A stretch of DNA of 64,000 bases from Pseudomonadota bacterium (GTDB lineage Bacteria; Pseudomonadota; Alphaproteobacteria; Micropepsales; Micropepsaceae). A program made the translations under genes and the position numbers. The notes under the pieces are model-generated. The model saw only the letters and a program-made list of their open reading frames with translations. It was not told the DNA's origin and did no database searches. Positions 52,683 through 62,333 of the stretch are shown one piece after another. Positions within the stretch are counted from its first letter, which is position 1. Every line of letters starts with the position of its first letter. The stretch is taken from positions 146,326 to 210,325 of the forward strand of contig JAJZDZ010000002.1 of assembly GCA_021851325.1 (NCBI GenBank), in the 5' to 3' direction.

Positions 52683-52984
52683 GTGTGCGGTCAGTTGGGG
52701 TTAACTAGTTCGGATAGTCATAGCTGGACCGGTAGACCGGATATTTGGCCATATTTACAATGCCCTGACGGCAGCTTTGAGATTTTTCACCACTTTTTGG
52801 GCATTCTGGCATTCAATATGCCAGTTTCGGGAATAATCGCGCGCGGGTATAAAGGTGACAGCCTTGCTCCCCGCAAAAGGGCTTAGCGATCTGCGGGCGT
52901 CAGGCGGCGCAGATGTTGCTTCGAACTTTGGCAGGGCGACGACGCGCGCGTAGGCGAGGACGCCAAACAAGGGACGAAGCAGAG
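52683..52984. other. Intergenic region, MFS gene / TetR gene
   Basis: A 302-bp gap with no gene seen. It contains a 7-bp hairpin, CTGGCAT/ATGCCAG at 52806-52824 (possible terminator for the MFS gene, followed by TTTC), and a TATAAA-like element near 52848-52853 that may belong to the TetR promoter. Confidence 0.45.
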
Positions 52985-53611
52985 ATGGCCAAATCCAGGT
53001 CCTCAGTCGAACGCGCCGATGGCCGACGACGGCGCAGCGAACTCAGTCGCCAGCAGATCGTGCGGGCTTTGCTGGAGCTGGTTGCCGCCGGAGAGGTCTA
53101 TCCCAGTGCGGAAGCTGTAGCAGCCAATGCCGGAGTTGGCTTGCGTACCGTCTTCCGTCACTTCGAGAATATGGAAACGCTTTACCGTCAGATCTATCAG
53201 GCAATCACCTCGGAAGTTCTGCCGATCGCCCAGGAGCCGTTTGCCAGCAGCGATTGGCACCTACGCCTCAAGGAAATCATCGACCGCAGAGTGCGCATTT
53301 TCGAGCGTATCATGCCGTTCAAGGCCGCCGCGGACGTCCACCGCCACCAGTCAGTATATCTGGCGGAGCAGGGTGAGATCGTGACCCGGCTGCAGCGCGG
53401 GGCGCTCAGCCAGATCCTGCCACGGGAGATCAAGGCTGATGAGCCGCTGTTCTGCGCACTGGAATTGCTGCTAAGCTTCGAAGCTTGGCGGCGCCTGCGC
53501 AAGGACCAACACCTTTCTGTGCAGAGGGCGCGTGCAGTCATAGAACGCACCGTCAATGCGCTCATCAACCCGCGGCCCCACTCCCGTTCTGGAACTGGTA
53601 GCGAATTATAG
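52985..53611 (+). CDS. TetR/AcrR-family transcriptional regulator
   Basis: A 208-residue one-component regulator. The N-terminal helix-turn-helix is SRQQIVRALLELVAAG, then SAEAVAANAGVGLRTVFRHFENMETLYRQI, with the usual TetR spacing. The C-terminal ligand domain has no recognisable specificity. The preceding residues are basic (RRRRSEL). ATG at 52985 is preferred to an upstream Arg-rich extension. It probably forms an operon with the GST-like gene that starts 13 bp downstream, which could be its target or be co-regulated with it. Confidence 0.88.
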   Translation: MAKSRSSVERADGRRRRSELSRQQIVRALLELVAAGEVYPSAEAVAANAGVGLRTVFRHFENMETLYRQIYQAITSEVLPIAQEPFASSDWHLRLKEIIDRRVRIFERIMPFKAAADVHRHQSVYLAEQGEIVTRLQRGALSQILPREIKADEPLFCALELLLSFEAWRRLRKDQHLSVQRARAVIERTVNALINPRPHSRSGTGSEL

Positions 53612-53624
53612 GTGCGCGGGCATT

Positions 53625-54656
53625 ATGGTTCAAAATCCACTGACCTTTCTCGGTTCACCGGGGTCTCCTTATACCCGGAAGATGCTGGCCATTTTGCGCT
53701 ACCGGAGGATTGCCTACCGCTTTGTGATTGGTTCGCATCGCAGCGACCTCGGTCTACCCAGGCCCAAGGTCGCATTGCTGCCGACTTTTTATCTGCCAAA
53801 TGAGGCAGGCGTGCTCGAGGCGGTGGTTGATTCCACACCGATTGTGCGGCGCCTCGAAAAGGAGTTTGAAGGGCGTAAGGTGGTGCCACCTGATCCAGCA
53901 CTCGCATTCATCGATTATCTCATCGAGGATTTTGCCGATGAATGGCTGACCAAAGCGATGTTCCACTATCGCTGGCATTTCGCCGACGATGCCCGCAAGG
54001 CCGAAGACCAACTGCCGCGCTGGAGTGTTCAACCGCAATCCGACGCTGAGCTTGCCCCCATCCAGCGCATGATCGGCGAGCGCCAGATTTCCCGGCTTTA
54101 TGTTGTGGGCTCCAACGCCACGACCGCGCCTGTCATTGAAGCCAGCTATCAGCGCATTCTTCTGGTGCTCAAGGAACACCTCGGGCGTCACCCATTCCTT
54201 CTGGGAGCGCGGCCATCTTCCTGCGATTTCGCGCTCTACGGCCAACTGACCCAGCTCACGCATTTTGATCCAACGCCCCAAGCGATTGCGTTGAAGGTTG
54301 CCCCGCGGGTCGTCGCCTGGGTCGATATCCTGGATGACCTGTCCGGTCTTGAGCCGGATCACGCCGACTGGCTTTCGCCGGCAGATTTGTCCTCATCCTT
54401 ACGCCCACTCCTTGATGAAATCGGTCGCGTTTACACGCCGGTAATGTGTGCCAATGCCAAAGCCCTGAGCGAGGGCCGCGACACGGTTACGTGCGAAGTC
54501 GACGGCCGCCCCTGGACGCAAGCGCCCTTTGCCTATCAGGGCCGCTGCCTTGCCTGGCTGCGGGATGAATACAGCCGGCTCAATCCGGCGGCGCGCAGCA
54601 CCGTGGATCAGGCGCTGGAGGGAACAGGCTGCCATCGCCTGTTTCAGGGCCTTTAA
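53625..54656 (+). CDS. Glutathione S-transferase-like protein
   Basis: A 343-residue protein with an N-terminal thioredoxin-like GST domain (LTFLGSPGSPYTRKMLAILRYRRIAYRF; cis-Pro region LPTFYLP; then DSTPIVRRLEKEF) and a GST C-terminal helical domain (FLLGARPSSCDFALYGQLTQLTHFDP), with about 100 further residues. It is longer than ordinary GSTs, and the catalytic residue is not certain. Substrate unknown; detoxification or a CoA/GSH-linked step is inferred. ATG at 53625 follows the TetR stop by 13 bp. Confidence 0.8.
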   Translation: MVQNPLTFLGSPGSPYTRKMLAILRYRRIAYRFVIGSHRSDLGLPRPKVALLPTFYLPNEAGVLEAVVDSTPIVRRLEKEFEGRKVVPPDPALAFIDYLIEDFADEWLTKAMFHYRWHFADDARKAEDQLPRWSVQPQSDAELAPIQRMIGERQISRLYVVGSNATTAPVIEASYQRILLVLKEHLGRHPFLLGARPSSCDFALYGQLTQLTHFDPTPQAIALKVAPRVVAWVDILDDLSGLEPDHADWLSPADLSSSLRPLLDEIGRVYTPVMCANAKALSEGRDTVTCEVDGRPWTQAPFAYQGRCLAWLRDEYSRLNPAARSTVDQALEGTGCHRLFQGL

Positions 54657-54763
54657 ATCCCGATCACAATTGGTCCGCTGGTGAAATTCGCGCCAGACCA
54701 AGGTTGCCGCCGTGTGCCTCTTTGTTTAGGAAGCAGACGCAGCCAACCTATCACATATGACCA

Positions 54764-56068
54764 ATGACCGGCCGATCGCGCGCTGCAATCGCCACGGCCC
54801 TGCTGGGGCCCTGGCTTGCAATTCTCCCCGCCCATGCCAAACCGGCCTGGTCGCTGCGCGGGCAGGCGACGTTTGTCTATCAATATCATCCCGCCTTTCA
54901 CGCGGCCTATAGCGGAGCCAACAGTCTCAGCCCCGCGAGCCGTGGCAATGAAACCTTTGACGCGACCTTGTTCTTGGGTGCACGGCTATGGCACGGGGGT
55001 TCAGTGCATGCCGATCCTGAGGTCGACCAGGGCTTCGGCCTCAGTAACACCCTCGGCGTTGCCGGATTCCCCAGTGGCGAAGCTTACAAGGTCGGCCAGT
55101 CGATACCCTATCTGCGGCTCCAGCGCCTATTTTTCCGACAGAGCTTCACCTTTGGAACTCCCGATGCGTCCTCACGCCTGAGCGACGGCAAACCGGCTCC
55201 CGCCCCTAACAAAGTCGTCATTACCCTCGGCAAATTTGCAGTAACTGACATTTTCGACACGGATTGGTATGCGCATGATGCGAGGACAAATTTCCTCAAT
55301 TGGTCACTCATCGACACCGGTACCTTTGACTATGCAGCCGACGCGTGGGGTTACACCTATGGCGGAGCGGTGGAATGGACACATCACTGGTGGACCTTGC
55401 GGACAGGCCTCTTTGACCTGTCTCGGGTTCCCAACTCCTCACAGCTTGTCCGTGGTTTCGGTCAATATGAAGTCGTGGGAGAGTTCGAGGGACGGTATCA
55501 TCTAAACGGCCTGCCCGGGCAGGCGAAGATTACCGGGTTCGTCAATGATGGACGGATGGGCTCCTATCTCGATGCATTGGCCCTTGCCCGGGCTACCCAT
55601 ACGATTCCGTCCACGGCCCTCGTGCGCAAGCGAGGCTCACGCACGGGGGTTTCAATCGACGTTGATCAGCAGGTCACCCACAGCCTCGGGCTCTTCCTGC
55701 GTGCCGGCATCAATGATGGTAGCAAAGAAACCTATGAGTTCACCGAGATCAATCGAACCGTCGCAGTCGGGCTGTCTCTGAAAGGCCTTGATTGGAATCG
55801 GCCTCACGACACCGTGGGCGCGGCCTTCGTCGTCAATGGCCTTTCGCGACAGGCCCGCGCTTACTTCGCGGCCGGCGGGCTGGGTCTGCTGATCGGGGAT
55901 GGCCGGCTTAATTATTCGACCGAAGACATATTTGAAAGTTATTACAGTGCAAGACTGAACTCTTGGCTTACAGCCAGTTTCGACTATCAGTTCATTCTTC
56001 ACCCAGCGTATAACCGCGCTCGCGGGCCAGTCCACATTTTTGCCTTGCGCCTGCACATTGCGACCTGA
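54764..56068 (+). CDS. OprB-like carbohydrate porin
   Basis: A 434-residue outer-membrane protein with a signal peptide (cleavage near PAHA/K) and an all-beta pattern. Family motifs of OprB-type porins are visible: FDATLFLGARLWHGGSVHADPEVDQGFGLSNTLGVAGFPSGEA in parts, GKFAVTDIFDTDWYAHDARTNFLNW, and a C-terminal SFDYQFILHPAYNRARGPVHIFALRLH. OprB porins admit sugars, but substrates here are unknown. ATG at 54764 gives the signal peptide. Preceded by 107 bp after the GST-like gene; could be separate. Confidence 0.87.
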   Translation: MTGRSRAAIATALLGPWLAILPAHAKPAWSLRGQATFVYQYHPAFHAAYSGANSLSPASRGNETFDATLFLGARLWHGGSVHADPEVDQGFGLSNTLGVAGFPSGEAYKVGQSIPYLRLQRLFFRQSFTFGTPDASSRLSDGKPAPAPNKVVITLGKFAVTDIFDTDWYAHDARTNFLNWSLIDTGTFDYAADAWGYTYGGAVEWTHHWWTLRTGLFDLSRVPNSSQLVRGFGQYEVVGEFEGRYHLNGLPGQAKITGFVNDGRMGSYLDALALARATHTIPSTALVRKRGSRTGVSIDVDQQVTHSLGLFLRAGINDGSKETYEFTEINRTVAVGLSLKGLDWNRPHDTVGAAFVVNGLSRQARAYFAAGGLGLLIGDGRLNYSTEDIFESYYSARLNSWLTASFDYQFILHPAYNRARGPVHIFALRLHIAT

Positions 56069-56090
56069 TGGCCGATTGGCGAATCTCCTT

Positions 56091-56126
56091 GTGTCTCCCT
56101 TTCGATTGGGGGACGCACGGAGACAC
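56091..56126. terminator. Inverted repeat between convergent porin and BNR genes
   Basis: GTGTCTCC (56091-56098) and GGAGACAC (56119-56126) form an 8-bp stem with a 20-base loop, 22 bp after the porin stop codon. No long T-run. The remaining 160 bp up to the BNR gene show no gene. Confidence 0.35.
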
Positions 56127-56292
56127 ACCTCCATCAAATCGAAAAAACAGAGAGCGTACCCTTCGCGCAAGCCGCCCCCAATGTCCGTGCGGTACGGAGG
56201 TGGTCTTCTTACAGAGGTTCCCTACTCCTCCCATCTCGCTTGGATGACCACCTCGGATACAAAGTCATCGCAGTTCCAAGTGAGGGCCGAGG

Positions 56293-59200
56293 TTAAGGTT
56301 TGATGACCTGATCTCCCGCCGCCTTTAAGCTCATATTGAGCTTGCCAAGGTCGGACGTCTCGAACTTTGTCCAGGATGCAAGCGTTGGCTTAAGCCGCGC
56401 CGAAAGCTTGGCGTAGGCCGTAAGCGCATCAGGACTTGGGTCGGCATCTGCACCGTCAACCGCCTGTTCAAGATTGGCCAGATCTCCAGAAAGCGCACGC
56501 AGGCTTGACAGCGAGCGCGGCGGCGTGCCCATCGAATTGCGGGTATGCAGCCGAAGAGGAACATTGGAGATGTGCTCGATCCGACTCAGTGCAGCCCGAA
56601 GCTGACTGCGCAACGTTCCTGCACTTTCTGCCAATCTGGCCTGCAGGCTGCCAATCACGGTCTTTGCCGCGGCGAGCGCATCTGACGCCTGGGCCGACGC
56701 TTCAGCGACTTTGACGGCCAAAGCATACTGACGTTGATACGCTGCCTCGCTTAACTTGACGCGAGGGTCGGGCTTGACCTGAAGTGATGTCCGATAGTTC
56801 CGGCCATTGGCCTGGAGCACAAGAGTATACTGTCCCGGCGGCATCCACACACCGTCTTCATCAGCACGCGCATGCGCACCAAGGGCTGCCGCGCGCAAAT
56901 CCCAGACGAACCGTTGCATTCCGGGTTTATTTGAAAGGTGCGGGGGAATGACCATCCATTCGGGTGCATAGGCAAGCGTCGCCGCATTGGGATGGGGTAC
57001 CGGATCGCTGCTCGAAAAGCGGCGCACCACCTGATTGTGGGTATCGAGGATCGTCAGTGTCACGGCACCGTTGACCTTGGCCGGAAGCACATAATCAATC
57101 ATCGCACCATCGGGAGGGTTGGCGGCCATTGGTTCATCCTTGGGCATAGGCGTACCCGCAAAGCCACCGGGACGCACGCGATAAGCAACTTCAGGATCAA
57201 ACAGCGTCGCCATACCTTTACGAAGCTTGTTCATCTGCCGCAGCGCCGTAACGTCATCCATGATCCAAAAGCCGCGACCGTGCGTGGCGATGACCAGATC
57301 GTTGTCGTGAACGTCGATATCGCGCACACTGGTCATAGGCAGATTTTGCTGCAGCGACTGCCAGGCGCGGCCGGCATCAAAGGATACGTAGACACCCTTT
57401 TCGGTACCAGCATAGAGCAGATCCGGGTTCACCGGATCCTCTCGCACGACATTGACAAAGCTTCCTTGCGGGATGCCATGATCAACGCGCTGCCAGCTCT
57501 TACCACCGTCCCGGGTACGGTAGATATAGGGTGTATCGTCATCGAGGCGGTGACGGTCGATCGCCAGATAGGCCACCTGAGAGTTAAAGTGCGAGGGCTC
57601 GATGCCCGCCACTTTTGACCACGCCGTCAGGGCAGGCGGTGTTACGTTGGTCCAATGAAGACCTCCGTCCAAGGTTTTCCATACCAGCCCGTCGTCCGTT
57701 CCCACCCAGATGAGCTTGGGATTACGCGATGAAGGCGCAATTGTGTAGATGACGCCTTTGCGGACACTGACATGGTCATCATCCCGGGCAGTCACCGGAT
57801 CAAGATTGGGCGGAATTCCGGGATCCGGACGGGTGAGATCAGGGCTGATCCGGCGCCAGTGCCGTCCTCCGTCGGTAGTTGCGAAGAGACGCTGATTGGC
57901 GAAGTAGAGCGTCTTTTTGCCAGTCTTCGAGAATTCGAGAGGCAAAGTCCACACGCCACGATAATGCGTGTCTGGATAGGCCAGAGTGGGGTCGATTATC
58001 CGCGTCTGACCAGTACGGGTGTTGAGTTTCTTTACCTTACCGCCATAGATGATGTGCGGATTGCTTGGATCTGGAGCGATCATACCGCTTTCGCCACCAG
58101 CCGAGATCTCATGGAACTCTTCCATGGTGATGCCATCAACGCTGCTGGTGCGGCTTGGCAGCGCTACCGCACCTGAATCCTGCTGCGCGCCATAGACCCA
58201 GTAGGGGAAGCGATTGTCGGTCGCGACATGATAGATCTGGGCGGTTGGCTGGTTAAACCAGCTGCTCCAGGTTTTGCCACCATTCAGTGTGATGATTGCG
58301 CCCTGATCGACACCGAGCATCTGCCGGTTCGGATCGGTTGGATCGATCCACATCTGATGGAAATCGTCTCCGGTTGGATCGCCCTTTAGGGCAATGAAGT
58401 GAGCACCACCATCATCGGAACGCAGAACTATGGTGTTCATGACGTAAACCCGGTTGGCGTCCTTCGGATCTGCTGTGATCCCGCCAAAGTACCAGCCGCG
58501 ATTATAAATGCGCAGGTCACGGGAAACGTGTTGCCAGTGAACACCATTGTCGTCCGAGCGATAAAGCCCACCTTCTCCGGAAGGCGCATCGACGAGGGCA
58601 TAAACCCGGTTGGGAGCCGCCGGGCTGGTCGCAATCCCGATGCGACCCGGATCGTCTGCAAAGCCATGACCGATAATCTGACTCCAGTGGCTGCCGCCAT
58701 CGTGGCTCACATAAAGACCACTTCCCGGACCATCAGACGGCGGGTAGACGTTCCACGGTGGACGGCGTGTCTGCCATAGCGCAGCATAAATCGTATTGGG
58801 ATCACCGGGTTTGAAGGCAAGATCGATGGCACCGGTATTGGCGTTCTTATAAAGTACTTTGGTCCAATGTCGGCCACCGTCGACACTGCGGAATACACCG
58901 CGCTCTGGGTTTGCTCCGTAGGGATCGCCTAAAGCAGCGACATAAACGATGTTGGGATTGGCGGGATCAACCAGGATGCGGCCAATCGAGATGGTCTTGC
59001 GCAGTCCTATAAAGTGCCAGTGAGCACCTGCATCCGTCGACTTGTAGACTCCGGCACCAAGAGCGATGTCCGAACGCATGTCAGCCTCGCCGGTACCTAC
59101 ATAGACGACATTTGGCGCGGATGGTGCCACCGCAATGGCGCCAATCGAACCCACTGGCTCCGAATCGAAGATCGGCTTCCAGGTGCGTCCGGCATCATCC

Positions 59201-59403
59201 GTTTTCCACACTCCGCCATCCACCGCACCGAAGTAAAAATGCCGGGAATCACCGGCAATGCCGGTTACCGCGAGCACCCGCCCGCCGCGGAATGGACCGA
59301 CCAGCCGCCAGTGTAGAGCCTGATAGTCCGAGGCAGGGACGCCTGCATTGGCCCCGGCGGCAAGCAGACATAGGGCGGCGAAGGCAAGGCTTCGAAATGT
59401 CAC
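56293..59403 (-). CDS. Secreted BNR/sortilin-like beta-propeller protein
   Basis: A 1036-residue exported protein. After a signal peptide (to about residue 20) come repeated Asp-box units such as GGVWKTDDAGRTWKP, GVYKSTDAGAHWHF, GVFRSVDGGRHWTK and GLYVSHDGGSHWSQ, forming one or two beta-propellers of the Vps10/sortilin or BNR type. The last 300 residues hold a beta-sandwich-like domain and a helical tail. Such proteins are often annotated as glycosyl hydrolases, but catalytic residues are not evident; peptidoglycan- or glycan-binding is equally possible. The start is GTG at 59403 with GGGAGA upstream. Transcribed toward the porin gene. Confidence 0.88.
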   Translation of the reverse strand: MTFRSLAFAALCLLAAGANAGVPASDYQALHWRLVGPFRGGRVLAVTGIAGDSRHFYFGAVDGGVWKTDDAGRTWKPIFDSEPVGSIGAIAVAPSAPNVVYVGTGEADMRSDIALGAGVYKSTDAGAHWHFIGLRKTISIGRILVDPANPNIVYVAALGDPYGANPERGVFRSVDGGRHWTKVLYKNANTGAIDLAFKPGDPNTIYAALWQTRRPPWNVYPPSDGPGSGLYVSHDGGSHWSQIIGHGFADDPGRIGIATSPAAPNRVYALVDAPSGEGGLYRSDDNGVHWQHVSRDLRIYNRGWYFGGITADPKDANRVYVMNTIVLRSDDGGAHFIALKGDPTGDDFHQMWIDPTDPNRQMLGVDQGAIITLNGGKTWSSWFNQPTAQIYHVATDNRFPYWVYGAQQDSGAVALPSRTSSVDGITMEEFHEISAGGESGMIAPDPSNPHIIYGGKVKKLNTRTGQTRIIDPTLAYPDTHYRGVWTLPLEFSKTGKKTLYFANQRLFATTDGGRHWRRISPDLTRPDPGIPPNLDPVTARDDDHVSVRKGVIYTIAPSSRNPKLIWVGTDDGLVWKTLDGGLHWTNVTPPALTAWSKVAGIEPSHFNSQVAYLAIDRHRLDDDTPYIYRTRDGGKSWQRVDHGIPQGSFVNVVREDPVNPDLLYAGTEKGVYVSFDAGRAWQSLQQNLPMTSVRDIDVHDNDLVIATHGRGFWIMDDVTALRQMNKLRKGMATLFDPEVAYRVRPGGFAGTPMPKDEPMAANPPDGAMIDYVLPAKVNGAVTLTILDTHNQVVRRFSSSDPVPHPNAATLAYAPEWMVIPPHLSNKPGMQRFVWDLRAAALGAHARADEDGVWMPPGQYTLVLQANGRNYRTSLQVKPDPRVKLSEAAYQRQYALAVKVAEASAQASDALAAAKTVIGSLQARLAESAGTLRSQLRAALSRIEHISNVPLRLHTRNSMGTPPRSLSSLRALSGDLANLEQAVDGADADPSPDALTAYAKLSARLKPTLASWTKFETSDLGKLNMSLKAAGDQVIKP

Positions 59404-59941
59404 GGCAGATCTCCCTCAGCTGATAGGAGGCAGCCAGATTTGTCTTTGCGAGGCAAGACACGTCCGCGCGACCGGGGGCAATTCGGAGGGGCGCCGCACC
59501 TCTGCCGGCCCCAGGGCGAGGTGCCGCCTCAGACTGCCCCAGTCCCACCAGCTTCCGCCCTCCTTAGGGCTGTCGCTTAACTTTTTGCGTTGGCCGGCAG
59601 CTGAGGGACGGTGACGGTGCCGTCACCGCGTGCACGGTACCCCCATGGCTCGGCGCCGGAACATTTTTGGTTGCCCCAAAGCTCCACCGTGGCATTGGCC
59701 GCAAATATCTGGCAGAGATCGACAATATGAGGCGAACAGTTATGTAGCTGTCCGCAGCGTAGGGCTATGCAGGCGCGGGACGTAATCGCGGGCCGAGGCC
59801 TGCCATGTCAGGGACGTGCTGCGCAAGGTGCAGCATTGCCCATGCGAGAGATTAAGGGGTGGTCTGACTACCATGCATGTCTATCTTCACCATGGCGCCA
59901 TCGCAGGCGCGTCGCACTGCAAAGGGATCGACACCGGCTTT
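59404..59941. other. Divergent intergenic region, BNR gene / uppP
   Basis: A 538-bp gap with no recognisable gene, though frames are partly open. It carries a perfect 18-bp palindrome (59610-59627) described separately. Promoters for both flanking genes should lie here; the uppP start may also be further upstream than annotated (an in-frame ATG lies at 59873). Confidence 0.5.
59610..59627. promoter_or_regulatory. 18-bp perfect palindrome, possible operator
   Basis: GGTGACGG-TG-CCGTCACC is an inverted repeat with 8-bp arms around two bases, in the divergent region about 207 bp upstream of the BNR gene and 315 bp upstream of uppP. Symmetry and position suggest a dimeric regulator site; no family match is claimed. 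Confidence 0.35.
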
Positions 59942-60772
59942 ATGTCGCTATCGCCCTGGAAGATTGCATTTCTTGGCGTGATACAGGGCATAACAGAATT
60001 ACTGCCAATCTCCTCTACGGCACATTTACGCGCTGTACCGGCGTTTCTGGGCTGGCCGGATCCCGGTTCGGCGTTTTCCGCGGCCATGCAGCTTGCAGCT
60101 CTGGCAGCGGTAGTTTCCTATTTCTGGAGCGACGTCTCAGGAACCACTGTTGGGGCCTGGCGCGCGCTACGGACACGGCGCTGGCATGAGCCGGAGTTCC
60201 GGCTCACTTTGGTGGTCATTGTTGCGACTATTCCCATCGTCATTGCCGGGGCTTCGCTGTCCAAAGTTCTCAATTCCTGTCATTCGCCGTTACGCACCCC
60301 GATGGTGATCGGGATTTCGAGCCTCGCCATGGCACTGCTTCTCGCGCTGACCGAGCGCATGGCTTCCCATCGCAGAACCGGAGACCATATAACCTTTCGC
60401 GATGGCATCCTTATTGGCCTGGCCCAGGTGGGTGCACTCATTCCCGGGGTCTCGCGGTCAGGCGCTACCCTGACAGCCGCGCTTGGCCTGGAATTCGAGC
60501 GGGCGCAAGCCGCGCGCGTATCATTCCTTTTGGGCGTACCTGCAATTGCCGCCGCGGGGCTGCATGAAATCTACGAGCTGGCAAAGTATCATCTACCCAT
60601 GCAGGGCTGGTATTTGCTTGCGATTGGACTTTTTGTGTCCAGCCTCGCCTCATTTGTGGCGATCTGGGGACTAATGCGTTTCCTGGAGCGTTTTTCGACC
60701 TGGCCCTTTGTCTACTATCGCATGGCACTCGGCGTTCTTTTGATCGCTGGCTCCATCTACGGCTGGTTCTAG
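59942..60772 (+). CDS. uppP: Undecaprenyl-diphosphate phosphatase
   Basis: A 276-residue polytopic membrane enzyme (UppP/BacA) that recycles undecaprenyl pyrophosphate for peptidoglycan and other polymers and gives bacitracin resistance. The two catalytic motifs are present: GVIQGITELLPISSTAH near residue 15-30 and LIPGVSRSGATL near 160-172. Eight or so hydrophobic segments. ATG at 59942 (MSLSPWKIAF) matches the family N-terminus; upstream in-frame starts have no support from homology. It faces the GT39 gene, 67 bp away. Confidence 0.94.
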   Translation: MSLSPWKIAFLGVIQGITELLPISSTAHLRAVPAFLGWPDPGSAFSAAMQLAALAAVVSYFWSDVSGTTVGAWRALRTRRWHEPEFRLTLVVIVATIPIVIAGASLSKVLNSCHSPLRTPMVIGISSLAMALLLALTERMASHRRTGDHITFRDGILIGLAQVGALIPGVSRSGATLTAALGLEFERAQAARVSFLLGVPAIAAAGLHEIYELAKYHLPMQGWYLLAIGLFVSSLASFVAIWGLMRFLERFSTWPFVYYRMALGVLLIAGSIYGWF

Positions 60773-60814
60773 GTCTGATCCGTATCAGCCACTGATTCCA
60801 CGACTAGATCGGCC

Positions 60815-60845
60815 GAGTGATCTGCCCTTTGGGAGCCGATCACTC
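60815..60845. terminator. Inverted repeat between uppP and GT39 genes
   Basis: GAGTGATC (60815-60822) and GATCACTC (60838-60845) form an 8-bp stem with a 15-base loop; the right arm overlaps the last codons of the GT39 gene. A shared terminator function is possible but lacks a T-run. Confidence 0.3.
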
Positions 60846-62333
60846 AGCCATAATGGCGGTGGACCTGGATTGATTGGCAACGCGCAGCGCAGCTTTGCCA
60901 TTGAACCCCTGCAACAGATAGACATTGTAGCGGTCTACCACCCGCCCGGCTCGCAGCCTGACCAGGCGCGTTATAAGGCGGACAGAGTGGAATTCCTTTG
61001 TCAGCATCTTACTGCGATCTCGCCGGGGTTCCGCCACGTAGATCATCGGCTTCTGCAGCAGTGATGGTGCTGCCAAGGGAGCCGCGAGCCAGCGTTCCGA
61101 CTGGTTTAGCTGGGTGACCGGTGCACGGCTGGGGTTGTAGAAGGAAAGCCACCCCGTAAGAGCATAGCTTGTCGCCGCAAAGGCATCTGCGCCTTCACGT
61201 GTCCTTAGTTCAGCCAGCTCTTCGGCCACTGATGGAAATCCGCTAGCCAGCAGGTGCGCGGTAGGATCAGGAACCGGCAGAACCGCAAACAGGGCCTGAA
61301 CATAGCTCACCGCCAGGATCAACGCGGCGAGCCACATCGCCCAGCGCTTGCAAAACTGTTCGAAGGCGTTTCCGGCGCTTTTCCATTCCCTTGCAGCAGC
61401 GAGTGCGAGCGTGGGGTAGAGAAAGCAGGGCCAGTTACCTTCAACGCGCGCTTGCAGCGCATGAAAGCTGAAAAAGGCAACCGTGGGCAGACTTAGCGCC
61501 CAAAGCAGGCCGCGCCCACGCGCAAGACCAAAGAGAGCTAAAGCCAATATCAGGGGCGTCGCCAGACCCAGCTGTGCGGCAACAAACCCAAGAATGTGTT
61601 TGGGGGCAAAGTGATCATTGGCAGCCTTGCCGAACTGGAAAGCGAATGAAATCCAGCCATGCTGTGCATTCCACCACAGGTCTGGCCCAAACATGAGAAC
61701 CGCGAGGAGAAAGCCGGCATAGGGGAGAGGTGAGCGCAACCAGCGCCGGGCATTCGGGCTCAACACCATGTAGACATATGCACCTGCCGCCAGAAAGAGC
61801 GCCGTATACTTGGACAGGAGAGCAAGCCCGCCGGCGATGCCTGCTGCGATCCACCAGCGACCTTCCGTACGGGTTTCCAGCCGGACCATGGCAAGCACAA
61901 AGAGCGAAGAAAAGGCGATCAGCGGGGCATCCGGGGTGCCCGTCATCAGTTCGACGTTGCACATCAACGTAAGATTGAAGAGCAGGCTGGCCCTGGCCCC
62001 ATCTTCCTCGTGACCAAATAGCTCACTGCCGGCGCGCCAGATGGCCCAGCTCGTCAGTATGGAGAATGCTATCGCACAGGCGCGCACGCCAAATGGTGTG
62101 TTACCGAACACGGCGGTACCGGCGCGGATGGCATAAGCAATCAGCGGCGGCGCATCATAGTAGCCAGAGGCCAGGTGCTTGGACCAAAGCCAGTAATAGC
62201 TTTCATCAAATGACAAGGGCAGCAACGCGGCGACCACTGCGCGCAGCGCAATGAGACCTACGATAAGATAGAGGTAGCGCCGCGTGAGGTCCCCGCCCGT
62301 GGCGTGGATGTGCGCGTGGCCCACAGGCTCCAT
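60840..62333 (-). CDS. GT39-family (ArnT/PMT-like) glycosyltransferase
   Basis: A roughly 497-residue membrane protein of glycosyltransferase family 39. The first periplasmic loop carries the catalytic acidic motif SFDESYYWLWSKHL and DAPPLIAY; about 10-12 helices follow to residue about 390, then a periplasmic C-terminal domain. Such enzymes transfer sugars (for example aminoarabinose) from polyprenyl phosphate to lipid A or proteins. Acceptor and donor unknown. ATG at 62333 is the most likely start; the frame is open to 62591 without features. Its position opposite uppP fits a polyprenyl-linked context. Confidence 0.85.
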   Translation of the reverse strand: MEPVGHAHIHATGGDLTRRYLYLIVGLIALRAVVAALLPLSFDESYYWLWSKHLASGYYDAPPLIAYAIRAGTAVFGNTPFGVRACAIAFSILTSWAIWRAGSELFGHEEDGARASLLFNLTLMCNVELMTGTPDAPLIAFSSLFVLAMVRLETRTEGRWWIAAGIAGGLALLSKYTALFLAAGAYVYMVLSPNARRWLRSPLPYAGFLLAVLMFGPDLWWNAQHGWISFAFQFGKAANDHFAPKHILGFVAAQLGLATPLILALALFGLARGRGLLWALSLPTVAFFSFHALQARVEGNWPCFLYPTLALAAAREWKSAGNAFEQFCKRWAMWLAALILAVSYVQALFAVLPVPDPTAHLLASGFPSVAEELAELRTREGADAFAATSYALTGWLSFYNPSRAPVTQLNQSERWLAAPLAAPSLLQKPMIYVAEPRRDRSKMLTKEFHSVRLITRLVRLRAGRVVDRYNVYLLQGFNGKAALRVANQSRSTAIMAE

